Positions 27,078 to 36,780 of a stretch of 61,452 bases of DNA are shown piece by piece; the first letter of the stretch is position 1, and each line of letters starts with the position of its first letter. Where the stretch lies: assembly GCA_016191285.1 (NCBI GenBank), contig JACPPA010000041.1, positions 1 to 61,452 on the forward strand, in the 5' to 3' direction. A model generated the notes under the pieces. That model did no database searches and was not told the DNA's origin. It was given only the letters and a program-made list of their open reading frames with translations. The translations under genes and the position numbers were made by a program. The DNA is from Gammaproteobacteria bacterium (lineage in GTDB: Bacteria > Pseudomonadota > Gammaproteobacteria > Ga0077536).

Positions 27078-28244
27078 TCAGGGGTGGACGTGTGGGATTG
27101 AGATCAGCACCCGGTAATCATTCGTCGCGGCGTGGACGATTAGGCGGCCACGCGTGCCAAAATGCGCGGCGAGACGTTGACGGACATTATCCTGCGCCAA
27201 GCGATTGCCACTGTGTTGGGCGGTGTGACCGATTGGGTTCACGATTTCTATCTCCACTTGGCCGTCGCGCAGCGCACCCATCAGGACGATTTCGCCGCCG
27301 GCGGGCGCCGGTTCAATGCCATGATAGATTGCGTTCTCGAGCAAGGGCTGCAGCGTCAACCGGGGAATAGGGGTGGATAGTGGCAGCGTTTCCAAGGCCC
27401 AACGCGTCACCAACCGTGGGCCAAGCCGTAGCGCTTCAATATTCAGATAGCGGCGCGCCAACTCAATTTCTTCAGCAAGCGTTACCAAGGCCGCGGCATC
27501 GCTTAAGCTCGCGCGAAAAAGATCCGCTAAATCTTCTACCGCGCGTTCCGCACGCGCGGGATCGCTCCGCGTAAGGCTGGCAATGGTGTTCATGCAATTA
27601 AAAAAGAAATGCGGGCGAATTCGCGCTTGCAGGGCTTCAACCCGCGCGCGCGCTTCCGACTCGGTTCGCTGCTTCCAATGAAACTGCACATAGAAATAGC
27701 GCAACACCAGCGCCGCCACGATCGCGCTGATGGCTAAACTGCGCAGTGCAAAATCGCCGTGACCGAGCCCGATCGCGGCGTAGTCAACACTTGGCGCAAC
27801 CACTCGCCACGCCAATTCGCAAACCAGCGTCGCGACCAAGAGCACCAAGCCGTAGCTTAAAACCGGGATCGCTGGTTCGGGAAGTTGATTAAGCCAACGA
27901 CGGCTGATGCACAACGCCGCGGCCGCAGATAGCCCAATCAATTGCACGTACAGCGAGAGTAACGCGAGATCATCGAGCGCCAGCGGACTAAAGCCCATGC
28001 GCGCCAACGTCAAGACGAAGACCAGGAGTTCGCCGATCATGACCACGGCGAACACCGCGCGGATCCCACATAGATCGGGCAGAAACAATTCCGATGGAGG
28101 AACGATTGGCTTGGACACACCGCGCACCCGTGCATGACCCCGCGTGTTGACATTGACGCCGCCAGTGTCCCGGCGCGCTTGGTCGACGTCAATCCACCCT
28201 CGTCGCGCGCACCAAAGAAACGCCTTGCGATATACTCTCGCCAT
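27078..28244 (-). CDS. algZ: LytS/AlgZ-type membrane sensor histidine kinase
   Basis: Up to 388 residues from ATG 28244, but GTG 28118 is a credible alternative, since the first 42 residues look non-conserved. About six hydrophobic segments form the N-terminal half. The kinase core is the His_kinase type (pfam06580): RPHFFFNCMNTIASL with the phospho-acceptor His, LQPLLENAIYHGIEP (N box), and a GxGLxN-like tail reading HSGNRLAQDNVRQRL. It is the cognate sensor of the adjacent AlgR-like regulator and is divergent from argH, an arrangement seen in Pseudomonas. Confidence 0.9.
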   Translation of the reverse strand: MARVYRKAFLWCARRGWIDVDQARRDTGGVNVNTRGHARVRGVSKPIVPPSELFLPDLCGIRAVFAVVMIGELLVFVLTLARMGFSPLALDDLALLSLYVQLIGLSAAAALCISRRWLNQLPEPAIPVLSYGLVLLVATLVCELAWRVVAPSVDYAAIGLGHGDFALRSLAISAIVAALVLRYFYVQFHWKQRTESEARARVEALQARIRPHFFFNCMNTIASLTRSDPARAERAVEDLADLFRASLSDAAALVTLAEEIELARRYLNIEALRLGPRLVTRWALETLPLSTPIPRLTLQPLLENAIYHGIEPAPAGGEIVLMGALRDGQVEIEIVNPIGHTAQHSGNRLAQDNVRQRLAAHFGTRGRLIVHAATNDYRVLISIPHVHP

Positions 28245-28247
28245 TAA

Positions 28248-29702
28248 ATGTCGCAGATAAGCTCCATGTCGGACTCCGCCAACACCGTACCCCCCAGTCA
28301 GAAATCGCGGGTGAAAAAACCTGGGGCCGAAAAACCGTGGGCGGGTCGCTTCAGCGGCTCGACCAATGCCTTCGTGGAAGAATTTACGGCCTCGGTTCGT
28401 TTCGATCGGCGGCTATACCCGCAGGATATCGCGGGGTCGATCGCACACGCCACGATGCTCGCCGCCGCCGGCATCTTGACGCCCGCGGAACGCGATCAAA
28501 TCGTGACGGGCCTGGCGGCGATCAAGGTTGACTGCGACGCCGGGACCTTTAAATGGTCGGTCGCGCTCGAAGATGTGCACATGAACATCGAACACGCCTT
28601 GGTCGAACGGGTGGGCGAAGTCGGCAAGAAACTGCACACCGCACGCTCGCGCAACGACCAAGTCGCCACCGATCTCCGGCTCTATCTGCGCGATCAATGC
28701 GATGAGTTGCTTAGGGCGCTGGAGCGTTTGCTGCTCGGCCTAATCGCGCTGGCCGAACGCGAAGCCGCGACCGTCATGCCCGGCTTCACGCATTTGCAGG
28801 CCGCGCAACCCATAACCTTCGGCCATCATGTGTTGGCGTGGTTCGAAATGTTGTTGCGTGATCGCGATCGGCTGCGCGACGCGCGGCGCCGGATCGATGT
28901 GCTCCCACTTGGCGCGGGGGCACTGGCCGGTACGAGCTTCCCGATTCGACGCGAATTGACCGCGCAGCTGCTCGGCTTCGCAGCCATCGCGGAGAATTCG
29001 CTGGATGCGGTCTCCGATCGCGACTTCGCGATCGAGTTCACGGCCGCCGGGGCTTTGATGATGATCCATCTATCGCGAATGGCCGAAGAACTGGTGCTGT
29101 GGAATTCGCAACAGTTCGCGTTCGTGGAAATGGATGACGCATTCTGCACCGGATCGAGCATGATGCCGCAAAAGAAAAATCCCGATGTGCCGGAACTGGT
29201 GCGGGGGAAAACTGGGCGGGTGGTTGGCCACTTGATGAGCTTGCTGACACTGATGAAGGCGCAACCGCTCGCCTACAACAAAGATAATCAAGAGGACAAA
29301 GAACCGGTGTTCGACACGGTCGACACGCTGGCCGCTTGTTTGCGCGCGTTCGGGGATCTCGTACCGACCTTACAAGTGCGCCGCGCACGGCTGCGCGCCG
29401 CGGCCGATGCCGGCTTCACCACGGCCACCGATTTTGCCGATTATCTCGTGCGTCGCGGTGTGCCGTTTCGCGATGCCCATCGTGTCGTCGGCGCCGCGGT
29501 CCGCTTGGCCATTGAACGCGACTGCGATCTAACCGGATTAACCATGGACGACTTCAAGGCCCTGCATCCGGTGATCGCGCACGAGGTGTACGGCGTATTA
29601 GACGTCGATAATGTGGTGGCGGCGCGCGATCATCTGGGCGGTACCGCGCCCAATCAAGTACGCGCGGCCTGTGCGCGGGCGCGCCAGCGGGTTGACGATT
29701 AA
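28248..29702 (+). CDS. argH: Argininosuccinate lyase
   Basis: Splits argininosuccinate to arginine and fumarate, the last step of arginine synthesis. It is 484 residues long and cytosolic, a tetramer of the fumarase/aspartase superfamily. The signature [12 protein letters not shown] carries the catalytic flexible loop Ser; [16 protein letters not shown] and TGSS are also present. The N-terminus reads PWAGRFSG after a low-complexity start. ATG 28266 is an alternative start. A TATACT box lies at 28231-28236. The gene is followed after one base by an AsmA-like gene. Confidence 0.96.
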   Translation: MSQISSMSDSANTVPPSQKSRVKKPGAEKPWAGRFSGSTNAFVEEFTASVRFDRRLYPQDIAGSIAHATMLAAAGILTPAERDQIVTGLAAIKVDCDAGTFKWSVALEDVHMNIEHALVERVGEVGKKLHTARSRNDQVATDLRLYLRDQCDELLRALERLLLGLIALAEREAATVMPGFTHLQAAQPITFGHHVLAWFEMLLRDRDRLRDARRRIDVLPLGAGALAGTSFPIRRELTAQLLGFAAIAENSLDAVSDRDFAIEFTAAGALMMIHLSRMAEELVLWNSQQFAFVEMDDAFCTGSSMMPQKKNPDVPELVRGKTGRVVGHLMSLLTLMKAQPLAYNKDNQEDKEPVFDTVDTLAACLRAFGDLVPTLQVRRARLRAAADAGFTTATDFADYLVRRGVPFRDAHRVVGAAVRLAIERDCDLTGLTMDDFKALHPVIAHEVYGVLDVDNVVAARDHLGGTAPNQVRAACARARQRVDD

Positions 29703-29703
29703 G

Positions 29704-32700
29704 ATGTTGCGTACTCCGCTTCGTGTGTTCGTGCTGATCGTAGGCGTAGTGCTGCTGCTGATCGCCGGCGCGGCGCTGTTTCTCGCCCGCGTTGATCCCA
29801 ACGATTACAAAGCCAGGTTGATCGCCAAGGTTCACGCCGCAACCGGCCGAACCTTGATCCTCGATGAGCCGCTCAAAGTCGCGTTCTGGCCGAAGCTGCA
29901 ACTCGAAACCGGAGCGCTGCAACTTGGCAATGCACCTGGGTTTGGCGATGCGCCAATGCTTGCGGTAAAGAAAGTGCAGGTGGCGGTCGCGACCTGGCCC
30001 TTGCTGTTTAAGCGCGTCGAAATGGATAGCGTGCGGATCAGCGGTCTTACGGTGAATCTCGCCAAGGATGCCGATGGGCGCACCAATTGGGAGGATTTGG
30101 CTAAATCGGATGGAGCGAAGCGCGCGCCAAATCGACCCGCGAGTTTGGCCGCATTTGCCGTCGGCGGCGTTGATATTCAAGACGCAACGGTGAATTGGCG
30201 GGACGCGAGCACTGGCCGCGAACTGCACCTCAATTCGCTTAACGTGCAATCGGGGCCGCTGTCGTTGGGCGCACCGGTGAGGGTGAAACTTACGACCGAT
30301 GTCAACGCCACTAAACCCACACTCGACGGTACCTTTAGCGTGGAGTCCACCATCACTTACGATCTCGCCGCGACGCGTTACGATTTAAAGCCCTTACAAT
30401 TGGCGGCCACGCTACGCGGTAAGTCGCTACCCAACGGCAAGGCCGAGTTGGCCGCGATCAGCGCGGTGACGTTGGCGCTCGAGGCGGGGCGTATCGAGAT
30501 TTCGGAATTAAAAATCACTGGACTCGACACCGCACTGACTGGGGCGTTGACCATCGATCACCTAAGGGACGAGCGCCCCGGCGCGCGCGGCAATATATCG
30601 CTCGAGGGGAAAGATCTCGCGAGCTTGTTCAAGGCCTTGGAAATTCCCGCCGCGACCCAACTCGCGGCGCTTAAAGATCGAAGTTTCGACTTTGCGACCG
30701 AATTCAACGCTGACATGGATACCGGCGTGGTCGGCGTTCCCAAATTCGACGCGCATCTGTTGGGGGCGACCATCAGTGGGGTTTTGGACGGCGAACGTAT
30801 AAACACCAAGAAGCCGAGCGCCAAAGGCCATCTTGGCGCCAAAGGCCCCGACTTGCCGACCCTGTTAATCGTCGCGGCCCAACTGCGCGATGCCGATAGC
30901 AACACCAGTCAAGCCATCGCGCGCGCGTTAGCCGGCGTCAAGGAACGCGCGTTTACGATCGATACCGCGTTCGATATCGATCTCGCCGACGCGCGAATTG
31001 AATTGCCGAATCTAAACGCGCGTTTACTCGGCAACGAGCTGACCGGCGCGATCGCGTCCCGCGGAGGCGCCACCGGCAATCCGGTGTTTCAGGGACAAAT
31101 CGAAGCCAAGGGTCCGGATTTGGCGGCGCTGATAGTCGGGATCGGCGCGCTGCAAGGTATTACCGATGGCGATGTGGCGGCGTTAACCACCGTGCTTAGC
31201 AAACGCAAGGACAAGAGCTTTGCGTTTAAATCCACCCTCGAAGCTGACATGGGCGCCAAACGCATCGCGCTGCCGGCCCTCACCGCGACGCTCTTTGGCA
31301 ATCAACTCAAGGGAACGTTCGCGGCGACGGACTTGAGTTCGAACAAACCGGCGATGAAAGGCGAGATGTCGGCCTCAGGCCCCGATTTACCGGCATTGCT
31401 TGCGATCGGCAGCGGCGTTAGCGGTCAACCAGGACTCGGCAATGTCGCACAAGCACTGGCCGCCGAGGCGGACAAATCGTTTACCTTCGATGCCGTGTTC
31501 GATGCCGATTTGAAGCAAGGCCGGATCGAACTTTCCAAGCTCGCCGCAGCGGCCTTCGGCCTGACGTTTGATGCGGCGTTCGCGGCCGCGAATCTGGAGC
31601 GCGAAGTGGGCAATGTCGACGGCCATATCGCGGTGAGGGGAGTGGCGCTCGGCCCGTTGCTCGGCGCGCTCGGCCAACCTGCGCTCGCGCAATCGATTCA
31701 GTCGATCGGCATCGACGCCGTGCTCAAAGGCAGTCCGCAAAATATCGCGCTCAGCCCGTTTAATGCAGTCGCAAGAATCGGCAGCGGCGGCGCCGTGCCG
31801 GCGGTTGATGTGCGGCTGAGCGCGGGGACCGCGCAAGCCAACCTGATCCAAGAAACGCTCACTATCAAGGATCTCACACTGACCGGTCTCGGCATGAACA
31901 TCACCGGCGCGCTCGACGCCACGAAGATTAAAACCGCGCCGGCGTATTCCGGCAAGCTCAGTGTGCCCACCTTCAATCTGCGCGACGTATTAGCCAAGTT
32001 GAACACACCGATGACGGCGATGGCGGATCCGATGGCGCTGTCGAAAGTGGGCTTCGAGTCCGCGTTCAAAGGCAGCGCCGACAAACTCGAGTTCAGTCGC
32101 TTTCGCTTAGGCGTGGATGACACATCGATCAAAGGCGACCTCACGGTCAATGCCTTCGATGGCCCGGACCTCGCGTTTGACATTGCGATCGATAGTCTGA
32201 ACGTTGACCGTTATCGCGCCCTCGAGAGCGCCAACAAATCGCCGCCCATCACACCCGAATCAGCGGCCGCGGGCGCGGCGCAGCTACCGCTCGAGAGATT
32301 GCGCAAGTTGAAAGCTAAAGGCGCGCTTAAAATCGACGTGCTACGCGTCTCGCGTGCAGCGCTCGCGAACGTCGCCATTGCGCTCGACGCCCACGACGGT
32401 GAAATCACCGTCAATCCCACCGCCGACTTATATCAGGGCAAATACAATGGCGCGATCGCGCTGAACGCCAGGGGCAAGGAGCCGCGATTGACGTTGAACA
32501 CCACGCTCGCGAAAGTCGCGGTGGAACCGCTATTGAAGGATGTGGTCGGCACGAGCGACCTGTCGGGTATGGTTAACTTCGAGGCGAATTTGAGCGCGAA
32601 CGGCAATCGCACCGAGCGCTTGGTAGGCTCGCTCTCGGGCCCCGCCTCGTTCGCGATTCAGAATGGGGTGTTGCGTGGCGTCGATGTGCCGGCGGTGTTG

Positions 32701-33144
32701 CGTGCCGCCGAATTGATGATCGAGAGTAAATCGCCGCGGCCGGTGCCAACCGGCGGCGAGACGGCATTTCAATCGCTCACTGGATCGCTCGATATCAAAA
32801 ACGGGGTGATTTCGAACAAAGATCTGCTACTGGATGGTCTTGGGTTCAAGGTGACGGGCGAGGGCATGCTCGCGAATTTGAACGATATGACCATCAAATA
32901 CGACACGCGGATTTCGGTGGATCAAGGCACCGTGGAACAAAACGCCAAGCGCTATAACCTCGGCGGTTATGTGATCCCGGTGCGCTGTCGCGGGGCGATC
33001 GCCGGCGCCAGCTGTTTGCCGGATCTCGGCGAACTGGCGAAAAACGCCGCCACCAATGCGATCAAAGACCAAGTAAAACGCCAGCTCGAAAAGAAACTGG
33101 GCGGCGGCGCCGGGAAGGCGCTGAAGAATCTATTGAAGTTTTGA
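29704..33144 (+). CDS. AsmA-family envelope protein
   Basis: A 1146-residue protein from ATG 29704, right after the argH stop. The first 27 residues are a membrane anchor (RVFVLIVGVVLLLIAGAALF). The AsmA N-terminal domain follows (VDPNDYKARLIAKVHAATGR, then FWPKLQLETGALQLGNAPGF). The long beta-rich middle is repetitive. The C-terminal AsmA_2 region ends near the stop. AsmA/YhdP proteins are TAM/Vps13-like bridges thought to move phospholipid to the outer membrane. The stop overlaps the next gene's TTG start. Confidence 0.88.
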   Translation: MLRTPLRVFVLIVGVVLLLIAGAALFLARVDPNDYKARLIAKVHAATGRTLILDEPLKVAFWPKLQLETGALQLGNAPGFGDAPMLAVKKVQVAVATWPLLFKRVEMDSVRISGLTVNLAKDADGRTNWEDLAKSDGAKRAPNRPASLAAFAVGGVDIQDATVNWRDASTGRELHLNSLNVQSGPLSLGAPVRVKLTTDVNATKPTLDGTFSVESTITYDLAATRYDLKPLQLAATLRGKSLPNGKAELAAISAVTLALEAGRIEISELKITGLDTALTGALTIDHLRDERPGARGNISLEGKDLASLFKALEIPAATQLAALKDRSFDFATEFNADMDTGVVGVPKFDAHLLGATISGVLDGERINTKKPSAKGHLGAKGPDLPTLLIVAAQLRDADSNTSQAIARALAGVKERAFTIDTAFDIDLADARIELPNLNARLLGNELTGAIASRGGATGNPVFQGQIEAKGPDLAALIVGIGALQGITDGDVAALTTVLSKRKDKSFAFKSTLEADMGAKRIALPALTATLFGNQLKGTFAATDLSSNKPAMKGEMSASGPDLPALLAIGSGVSGQPGLGNVAQALAAEADKSFTFDAVFDADLKQGRIELSKLAAAAFGLTFDAAFAAANLEREVGNVDGHIAVRGVALGPLLGALGQPALAQSIQSIGIDAVLKGSPQNIALSPFNAVARIGSGGAVPAVDVRLSAGTAQANLIQETLTIKDLTLTGLGMNITGALDATKIKTAPAYSGKLSVPTFNLRDVLAKLNTPMTAMADPMALSKVGFESAFKGSADKLEFSRFRLGVDDTSIKGDLTVNAFDGPDLAFDIAIDSLNVDRYRALESANKSPPITPESAAAGAAQLPLERLRKLKAKGALKIDVLRVSRAALANVAIALDAHDGEITVNPTADLYQGKYNGAIALNARGKEPRLTLNTTLAKVAVEPLLKDVVGTSDLSGMVNFEANLSANGNRTERLVGSLSGPASFAIQNGVLRGVDVPAVLRAAELMIESKSPRPVPTGGETAFQSLTGSLDIKNGVISNKDLLLDGLGFKVTGEGMLANLNDMTIKYDTRISVDQGTVEQNAKRYNLGGYVIPVRCRGAIAGASCLPDLGELAKNAATNAIKDQVKRQLEKKLGGGAGKALKNLLKF

Positions 33145-33749
33145 CCCAGTCTCCGCGCGCGCGAGCGCCCAAAATAATTCGCGCGGATTGGCTGGCAGCG
33201 CTCGTAGGCTTGACGCTCTCGATGCTCTCGATTGTCAGTGTCGCGGCCGAGATTGAGCGCGCGGAATTAATCGTCCACACCAACGGCTACCACTACTTAA
33301 TCCGAGCCAAAATCAACGCGCCAATCGCCGCCGTGCGCGCCGTGGTGACCGATTTCGATCGCCTGGCGCGAATTAATGACGATATCGTCTCGAGTCGCGT
33401 GCTTGAACGCTATGATGCCAAGACCTTCAAGCGCCGTCTCCTCCTCAAGCATTGCCTATTGATGTTTTGTTTTGATCTGGATTTCATCGAGCGCGTCGAA
33501 TTTTTACCCAATGGCGATATCACGACGCACATTATCGTGGGTGAAGGAAATTTTCGACGCGGTGAGACCGTCTGGCGCCTGCAAGCCATCGACGCGGCGC
33601 AAACGCAGATGACGATGGAGGCGGATCAAGAGCCCGACTTTTGGATCCCGCCGATTATTGGCCCGCTGCTCATGAAACTTTCGTTCGACGATGAAGTGAT
33701 CGAAACCGCCGTTAAAATCGAGCGCTTGGCGAATGCTGATGTTCAGTGA
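33141..33749 (+). CDS. Exported SRPBCC/START-like lipid-binding protein
   Basis: A 202-residue protein of the SRPBCC (coenzyme Q-binding/START) fold. TTG 33141 overlaps the asmA-like stop, giving coupled translation. A signal sequence spans about residues 17-36 (WLAALVGLTLSMLSIVSVAA). The fold's start IERAELIVHTNGYHYLI and the helix-loop FDRLARINDDIVSSRVLE are typical; the C-terminal helix is FDDEVIETAVKIERLA. It likely binds a hydrophobic ligand, in line with its AsmA-like neighbour's proposed lipid role. No specific ligand is evident. Its end overlaps the mutY start by 17 bases. Confidence 0.7.
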   Translation: MTQSPRARAPKIIRADWLAALVGLTLSMLSIVSVAAEIERAELIVHTNGYHYLIRAKINAPIAAVRAVVTDFDRLARINDDIVSSRVLERYDAKTFKRRLLLKHCLLMFCFDLDFIERVEFLPNGDITTHIIVGEGNFRRGETVWRLQAIDAAQTQMTMEADQEPDFWIPPIIGPLLMKLSFDDEVIETAVKIERLANADVQ

Positions 33750-34791
33750 GCGTTTGTTGCAGTGGTTCGACGGCCACGGACGGCATGATCTGCCGTGGCA
33801 ACATCCGCGCACGCCGTATCAGGTGTGGGTGTCCGAAATCATGCTGCAACAAACCCAGGTAACCACCGTCGTGCCGTTTTTCGAACGCTTTATGGCCCGC
33901 TTCCCTGATCTCGCAGCACTTGCCGCGGCGCCGCTCGACGAAGTGCTGCATCATTGGTCGGGTCTCGGCTACTACGCGCGCGCGCGGAATTTGCGGCGCA
34001 CTGCCATAATTCTGCAACGCGAGCATCACGGCGAATTTCCGCGCAACCTCGAAGCGTTGATCGCGCTGCCTGGGATCGGACGCTCGACGGCCGCCGCGAT
34101 TTTGGCGTTGAGTTTTGAGTTGCGACATCCGATTCTGGATGGCAATGTCAAACGCCTGCTGACGCGCCTCGGCGCGATTTCGGGATGGCCGGAGACGCGC
34201 ACGGTGCAGAAGACCTTATGGGCGCTCGCGGATGCCCTCATGCCACAAACGCGCGTCGCCGACTACACGCAAGCCATCATGGATCTCGGCGCGACGCTTT
34301 GCACGCGCAGTCGTCCGCGCTGCGCGGAATGCCCGGTTCAAAGCAGCTGTGCGGCGTTTGCCGATAACGCCGTCGAGCGTTTTCCAAACCGTCGGCCACC
34401 GCGTCAACTGCCAACCCGCGAGACCACCTTTCTCGTGCTTGAAGATCAGGCGGGCGCGGTCCTGTTGGAACGACGACCCCCGCAAGGGATTTGGGGCGGG
34501 CTGTGGAGCTTTCCTGAGCTTGGCGATCAGGAAGATGCGCGAAGCTGGTGTGCTGGTCAGGGCTTCGTCGCCGACGGTGACGCCCGATCGTTACCTCGCA
34601 TCGAACACACGTTCACGCATTTTCGTTTGATGATCACGCCACAACTCACACGCGTCGCGCGGCGCGGGCTGCGGTCCATGGATTCGGATCGATGGCTTTG
34701 GTATAACAGCGCCACGCCCGCCCACGTGGGTCTCGCCAAACCCGTCGCGATGATCATCAAAGCCTTGCACACGAACAGAACCGGAGTGTGA
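33733..34791 (+). CDS. mutY: Adenine DNA glycosylase
   Basis: Removes adenine mispaired with 8-oxoguanine. It is 352 residues long. The N-terminal helix-hairpin-helix/GPD core has SEIMLQQTQVTTV (catalytic Glu) and the LPGIGRSTAAAIL hairpin with DGNVKRLLTRL. The [4Fe-4S] cluster is the exact Cx6Cx2Cx5C pattern (CTRSRPRCAECPVQSSC). The C-terminal NUDIX-like domain that recognises 8-oxoguanine is present (PQGIWGGLWSFPE, HTFTHFRL). Two in-frame ATGs (33733, 33739) overlap the previous gene. Confidence 0.96.
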   Translation: MLMFSERLLQWFDGHGRHDLPWQHPRTPYQVWVSEIMLQQTQVTTVVPFFERFMARFPDLAALAAAPLDEVLHHWSGLGYYARARNLRRTAIILQREHHGEFPRNLEALIALPGIGRSTAAAILALSFELRHPILDGNVKRLLTRLGAISGWPETRTVQKTLWALADALMPQTRVADYTQAIMDLGATLCTRSRPRCAECPVQSSCAAFADNAVERFPNRRPPRQLPTRETTFLVLEDQAGAVLLERRPPQGIWGGLWSFPELGDQEDARSWCAGQGFVADGDARSLPRIEHTFTHFRLMITPQLTRVARRGLRSMDSDRWLWYNSATPAHVGLAKPVAMIIKALHTNRTGV

Positions 34792-34794
34792 ACC

Positions 34795-35064
34795 GTGAGT
34801 CGACTAGTCCAATGCGTGAAGCTCGGTCGTGAAGCTGAAGGATTGCCCGCCCCACCCTATCCCGGGGAGTTAGGGCGCAGGATCTTCGCGGGGGTCTCCA
34901 AAGAAGCGTGGCAAGGCTGGTTGAAACATCAGACCATGCTGATCAACGAGTATCGCCTCACACCCATCGAGCAGAAAGATCGCAAATTTCTCGAGGGCGA
35001 AATGGAAAAGTATTTTTTTGGCGGGGGCTCGGCAACGCCAGATCAATTCAAACCACCCGCCTAA
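34795..35064 (+). CDS. yggX: YggX-family Fe(II)-trafficking/oxidative damage protection protein
   Basis: An 89-residue cytosolic protein protecting Fe-S clusters from oxidation and linked to MutY in gammaproteobacteria. [15 protein letters not shown] has the conserved Cys, and the rest matches the family ([35 protein letters not shown]). GTG 34795 is four bases after the mutY stop, the usual mutY-yggX operon. Confidence 0.95.
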   Translation: MSRLVQCVKLGREAEGLPAPPYPGELGRRIFAGVSKEAWQGWLKHQTMLINEYRLTPIEQKDRKFLEGEMEKYFFGGGSATPDQFKPPA

Positions 35065-35066
35065 AC

Positions 35067-35825
35067 CTAGCGCGTTACCAACACCCACGCGCCCCACGCA
35101 ATCAACAGCGCCCCGGGTACGGCAGTTGCCCACTGTCCAGGTGGCAACACTCTTTCGAGCAGAATAAATGCACTGATGAGCACCATCGTGCCCACACTCA
35201 TCGCCCCGCCGATGAACATCAACAACATCAACGCCCAGCAACAGCCGAGACAATAAGTCCCATGACCAAGTCCCATGCGCACGGCGCCGAGCGCGCCATC
35301 GCGCCAATGCCCCAGGAGATAGCCGATCGGCGTTTGGCACTGCGTGAGGCACGCGGCCTTGAAGGGCGTTAGTTGATAGAGGCCAGCCGTGATGGCCAGC
35401 CCAGAAGCGAGCACCGGTGCGGTTGAGGAGAGCAATTGCGAGTCCAGTAGCGCGCCACGATGGAGAGCCCATTGCAGCAGCGACGCCAGCACGCCAAACC
35501 CACACCACACCACCAAATAACTCACGCCAAAGAGTACGCCGTCGCGGCTTCGGTGTTCTGCGGCGCCGCGCGCCAGCCGCCAGAACGTGAGGACCACCGG
35601 CAGCACTGCCGGCGTCATCATCGCAATCATCATGACTGCCCACATCAATGACGTGGCGGCGAGATACGGCGCAGTGGCCTGCGGCCGCATCATCGCGAGC
35701 ATGAGATCGAACAGCAGCCCGTGGCCCTGCATGGTCGACATCATGAGTGCCTCTTTAAACAACAGCCGCCACGCCAACATCATCACCAACAGAAACGCGA
35801 GCGCCGAAAGTCCTCGCGAGTTCAC
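35067..35825 (-). CDS. DUF2182 integral membrane protein (predicted metal-binding)
   Basis: About 252 residues from GTG 35825; a TTG at 35921 would add 32 residues and overlap the previous gene by 71 bases. About seven transmembrane helices. Met-rich helices (LLVMMLAWRLL, MWAVMMIAMMTPAVLP) and Cys pairs (AACLTQCQTPIGYLLGHW, GTYCLGCCWALMLL) fit the DUF2182 predicted metal-binding family. It is paired with DUF1326 as usual in proteobacteria. The role is unestablished; copper or another soft metal is suggested by the Met and Cys residues. It converges with yggX with only two bases between the stop codons. Confidence 0.82.
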   Translation of the reverse strand: MNSRGLSALAFLLVMMLAWRLLFKEALMMSTMQGHGLLFDLMLAMMRPQATAPYLAATSLMWAVMMIAMMTPAVLPVVLTFWRLARGAAEHRSRDGVLFGVSYLVVWCGFGVLASLLQWALHRGALLDSQLLSSTAPVLASGLAITAGLYQLTPFKAACLTQCQTPIGYLLGHWRDGALGAVRMGLGHGTYCLGCCWALMLLMFIGGAMSVGTMVLISAFILLERVLPPGQWATAVPGALLIAWGAWVLVTR

Positions 35826-35850
35826 GTGAAGGTTAGATTTGGGCGGCCGC

Positions 35851-36474
35851 TCAAGCGGTCCCAGCCCACGTGAACGGTGCGAAATGCCCGTTCCGCTTAC
35901 CGCTAGTGTCGTCCCAATCAATACCGAAACAGTGGATGATGCTCTTCAACGCGCTCGCTAAATTGAGTCGCTTATTCGCCGGATGAAAGGTGTTATCGAT
36001 GGCGAGGCACTCGCCGCTCGCGACCACGCTCGGAATGCCCTCGACAATCTGTTCGAGGACACCATTAACCTTCACCGCGCGGCGGTTAGCGCCGCGTTCG
36101 AAGACGATGGAGCGTTGCTCGACGCCGCGAAAATCGCTCACGAGCGGCGCAAATCCGGCCAACGGACCGCCCGCCTTGCCGCTACCGATCAGAGCGATTG
36201 CGTTGACTTGCGCAGCCGTCGCTTCGTGGTCGACGATGATCCCCATGATCCATTCACCTTGACTCATGATTGCCTTCGATTGTGCCACCACCACGAAGTT
36301 GACCCCATCAAGACGAGTCGCGCCGAAATGACCTGCGGTAATTGCAAAAGTCATCGCGACCTTACAAAAATCCTCGGTAGCTGGCGTCGTCGCATTTTTC
36401 GTGATGCACGGACACAGAAAAATACAGCTGCAGGCTTCCATGTATTCACCTTCAATCGACCACGTTGTCGCCAT
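35851..36474 (-). CDS. DUF1326 domain protein
   Basis: A 207-residue protein from ATG 36474, with AAGGAA about nine bases upstream. The N-terminal block WSIEGEYMEACSCIFLCPC holds a four-Cys cluster (SC/CPC pattern) that is the family hallmark, likely a metal site. The rest is beta-rich (FAITAGHFGATRLDGVNFVV). DUF1326 and DUF2182 genes occur together widely and may form a metal-dependent membrane system; no activity is established. It is the last core gene before the tRNA-Phe border. Confidence 0.83.
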   Translation of the reverse strand: MATTWSIEGEYMEACSCIFLCPCITKNATTPATEDFCKVAMTFAITAGHFGATRLDGVNFVVVAQSKAIMSQGEWIMGIIVDHEATAAQVNAIALIGSGKAGGPLAGFAPLVSDFRGVEQRSIVFERGANRRAVKVNGVLEQIVEGIPSVVASGECLAIDNTFHPANKRLNLASALKSIIHCFGIDWDDTSGKRNGHFAPFTWAGTA

Positions 36475-36569
36475 GGAAAGTTTCCTTATTTGTGAACAGG
36501 CGACCCGATCATACGCATACAATACGGAGGGTCGACCATCAATTATGCGAGAAAGCGTCCGATTGTAGG

Positions 36570-36598
36570 TTGACGACCCCGAGTTCAGCCGATTTAAT
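36570..36598 (+). promoter_or_regulatory. Sigma-70-type promoter of the tRNA gene
   Basis: TTGACG at 36570-36575 and TTTAAT at 36593-36598 are separated by 17 bases, close to consensus. The discriminator after it is GC-rich (ACGCGCACCTCGCGCG), which is typical of stable-RNA promoters under stringent control. Transcription would start near 36605, about 38 bases before the tRNA. Confidence 0.6.
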
Positions 36599-36642
36599 AC
36601 GCGCACCTCGCGCGGCCTCGCCGCCCCCTAGATTGCCCACCT

Positions 36643-36718
<76 letters not shown>

Positions 36719-36780
36719 TAATCAATGACTTACAACACGCTTCAGCCATCTCAAAAAACTTTGCGTGAATTTTGCGTGAG

